Both the position numbers and the translations under genes were made by a program. The notes under the pieces are model-generated. The model had not been told where the DNA came from. It did not search any database and saw nothing but the letters and a program-made list of their open reading frames with translations. A stretch of 7,433 nt of DNA from Gammaproteobacteria bacterium. Its GTDB lineage: Bacteria > Pseudomonadota > Gammaproteobacteria > GRL18. The stretch lies in NCBI GenBank assembly GCA_024511395.1, contig JANELJ010000105.1:1-7433 (forward strand), in the 5' to 3' direction. Position 1 is the first letter of the stretch. The number at the start of each line of letters is the position of its first letter. Positions 6,885 to 7,433 of the stretch are shown piece after piece.

Positions 6885-6890
6885 TATAAT
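6885..6890 (+). promoter_or_regulatory. -10 element of the DUF2892 promoter
   Basis: A perfect TATAAT lies 32 bases before the ATG of the DUF2892 frame. The bases 17 upstream (6862-6867) do not resemble TTGACA, which fits an activator-dependent promoter driven from the palindrome at 6840-6862. Confidence 0.6.
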
Positions 6891-6922
6891 CACATTAAAA
6901 AAGAAAACTACTGGAGCTTATA

Positions 6923-7111
6923 ATGAAAAACTTTGGTGGCATCGATAAAATCTTACGCATTATTGTGGGTATTGTCTTAATTGCAGGGGTATTTGTACTG
7001 CCTGATGTACTTAACCCCTGAGGCTAGATTGGTATAGTACCATTATTAACAGGTCTGTTTAATTTCTGCCCTATGTATCCTTTTCTGGGTATAAATACAT
7101 CTAAAAAATAA
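6923..7111 (+). pseudogene. DUF2892 (YgaP-like membrane domain) gene with two in-frame stops
   Basis: Reading from ATG 6923 (GGAG 6 bases upstream) gives 62 codons ending in TAA, with TGA at codon 33 (7019-7021) and TAG at codon 35 (7025-7027). Before the stops: M-K-N-F-G-G-I-D-K-I-L-R-I-I-V-G-I, the family's N-terminal signature, then one membrane segment. After the stops: I-G-I-V-P-L-L-T-G-L-F-N-F-C49-P-M-Y and L-G-I-N-T, the second membrane segment and family C-terminus in the same frame. The two stops fall where the family has Trp in P-W-G-W-I-G; each is one G-to-A change from TGG. No frameshift or other damage is seen and promoter, operator and ribosome site look intact, so inactivation is recent or the stops are tolerated. 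A 32-residue N-terminal peptide could still be made. DUF2892 proteins are small, two-helix inner-membrane proteins, also fused to rhodanese in YgaP. Both TGA and TAG end other genes in this window. Confidence 0.8.
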
Positions 7112-7135
7112 ATAACGCTGAAATCTGTCGTTATT
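7111..7135. terminator. Weak hairpin between convergent DUF2892 and small-protein genes
   Basis: AATAACG (7111-7117) and CGTTATT (7129-7135) form a 7-bp stem with an 11-base loop right at the end of the DUF2892 frame and 10 bases before the stop of the convergent small gene. The stem is AT-rich and no clear T-run follows, so termination would be weak. Confidence 0.25.
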
Positions 7136-7145
7136 GACCTAAAAC

Positions 7146-7343
7146 TCAGGAGGCTTTGCCGTCATCCTGTTTATTCTGCTGATATTTTTTCTGGCAATAC
7201 TCCTGCAGACATTTTTCCAGAACAGTTTCCAGTCGATCCAGTAATCCGTCCGGAATTGAATCTTCACCATGTTTTAACTGCCATTCTTTTATAAAGAGCA
7301 AGCAGTGATCCAGCTCATTTAGTTCTTTATCCTGCGTCATCAT
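7146..7343 (-). CDS. Small acidic, cysteine-containing protein of unknown function
   Basis: A 65-residue soluble protein that I do not recognise. It starts with tandem ATG codons (7341-7343 and 7338-7340). AGGA directly abuts the first ATG and is 3 bases from the second, so neither spacing is ideal; the second would give M-T-Q-D-K-E. It is helical in character: LDHC14LLFIKEWQLKHG, then I-P-D-G-L-L-D-R-L-E-T-V-L-E-K-C45-L-Q-E-Y-C50, ending in a Lys/Gln-rich hydrophilic tail. Three cysteines in 65 residues is a high count, but no metal-binding spacing is evident. There is no signal peptide or membrane segment. Codon use and the regular amphipathic pattern support a real gene. It is convergent with the DUF2892 gene, with an 18-bp palindrome just upstream. 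Confidence 0.7.
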   Translation of the reverse strand: MMTQDKELNELDHCLLFIKEWQLKHGEDSIPDGLLDRLETVLEKCLQEYCQKKYQQNKQDDGKAS

Positions 7344-7363
7344 TCCTGTCTCTATTATCTGCT

Positions 7364-7381
7364 TAATGTACTATTACATTA
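7364..7381. promoter_or_regulatory. Palindrome TAATGTA-N4-TACATTA, candidate operator of the small gene
   Basis: Perfect 7-bp arms around 4 bases, 20 bases upstream of the small-protein start. TATAGC on the minus strand lies next to it, without a good -35. A site for a dimeric regulator over the promoter is plausible; as an RNA hairpin it would be weak because all but two pairs are A-T. Confidence 0.35.
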
Positions 7382-7433
7382 CTGCTATAGAAACAGCTTA
7401 AACCAGAAACAGAAATTTTACTTGCCTTTACAC

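Noticed and set aside
7019..7027. Reassigned genetic code (TGA or TAG read as Trp)
   Set aside because: TGA ends the lipoprotein, PLP-enzyme and small-protein genes, TAG ends the SoxW-like and DUF2069 genes, and Trp is TGG throughout the other genes.
7016..7027. Dcm-type methylcytosine deamination as the cause of the two stops
   Set aside because: A CCWGG site would have existed at the first Trp codon, but the changed base is the outer C of that site on the minus strand, not the methylated inner C.
7389..7412. Direct repeat AGAAACAG twice, 16 bases apart, near the right edge
   Set aside because: Only two 8-base copies in AT-rich DNA with no third unit; no array or iteron pattern can be supported.

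Overview
The window looks like chromosomal DNA of a free-living or symbiotic sulfur-oxidising gammaproteobacterium with moderate to low G+C. Evidence: a YihY/BrkB protein, a WrbA quinone oxidoreductase, a DUF2069 membrane protein and an Hda replication regulator all have gammaproteobacterial hallmarks, and the lipoprotein at 2588-2929 resembles SoxXA-binding (SoxK-type) proteins of thiosulfate oxidisers. No phage, transposon, CRISPR, rRNA or tRNA was recognised. The genus cannot be named from the sequence alone.

Layout. 1-76: end of an unidentified plus-strand gene. 107-2393 (minus): a three-gene cluster transcribed as yihY-like membrane protein, TlpA/ResA-type periplasmic thioredoxin, SoxW/thioredoxin_2-type periplasmic thioredoxin, with gaps of 21 and 31 bases. 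A 23-bp inverted repeat and a possible -10 precede the cluster. 2491-2516: strong terminator for the SoxK-like lipoprotein gene (2588-2929, minus). 2930-3287: the largest gene-free stretch, with a good minus-strand promoter candidate and, next to wrbA, overlapping inverted repeats that can form two mutually exclusive hairpins. 3288-4281 (plus): wrbA and a DUF2069 membrane protein, 4 bases apart. 4308-4985 (minus): hda, convergent to them. 5047-6081 (plus): a PLP enzyme of the ACC deaminase/D-cysteine desulfhydrase family, divergent from hda. 6137-6802 (plus): a Crp/Fnr regulator. 6923-7111 (plus): a DUF2892 gene with two in-frame stops. 7146-7343 (minus): a small unrecognised protein.

How it fits together. 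Several genes point to sulfur and thiol chemistry: two periplasmic thioredoxin-fold proteins, a SoxK-like lipoprotein, a likely D-cysteine desulfhydrase, and a Crp/Fnr protein next to a DUF2892 gene (a family also fused to rhodanese in YgaP). wrbA, DUF2069 and hda are neighbours in other gammaproteobacteria such as pseudomonads, so that part is ordinary core genome.

The two most interesting points are at the right end. The DUF2892 reading frame is intact and well conserved over 62 codons except that both Trp codons of the expected P-W-G-W-I-G segment are stops (TGA and TAG), each one G-to-A change from TGG. Just upstream lies a perfect 10-3-10 palindrome with GTGA/TCAC cores, followed by a perfect TATAAT. 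It matches what the recognition helix of the adjacent Crp/Fnr protein (Arg184, Glu185, Arg189, CRP-like) would be expected to read.
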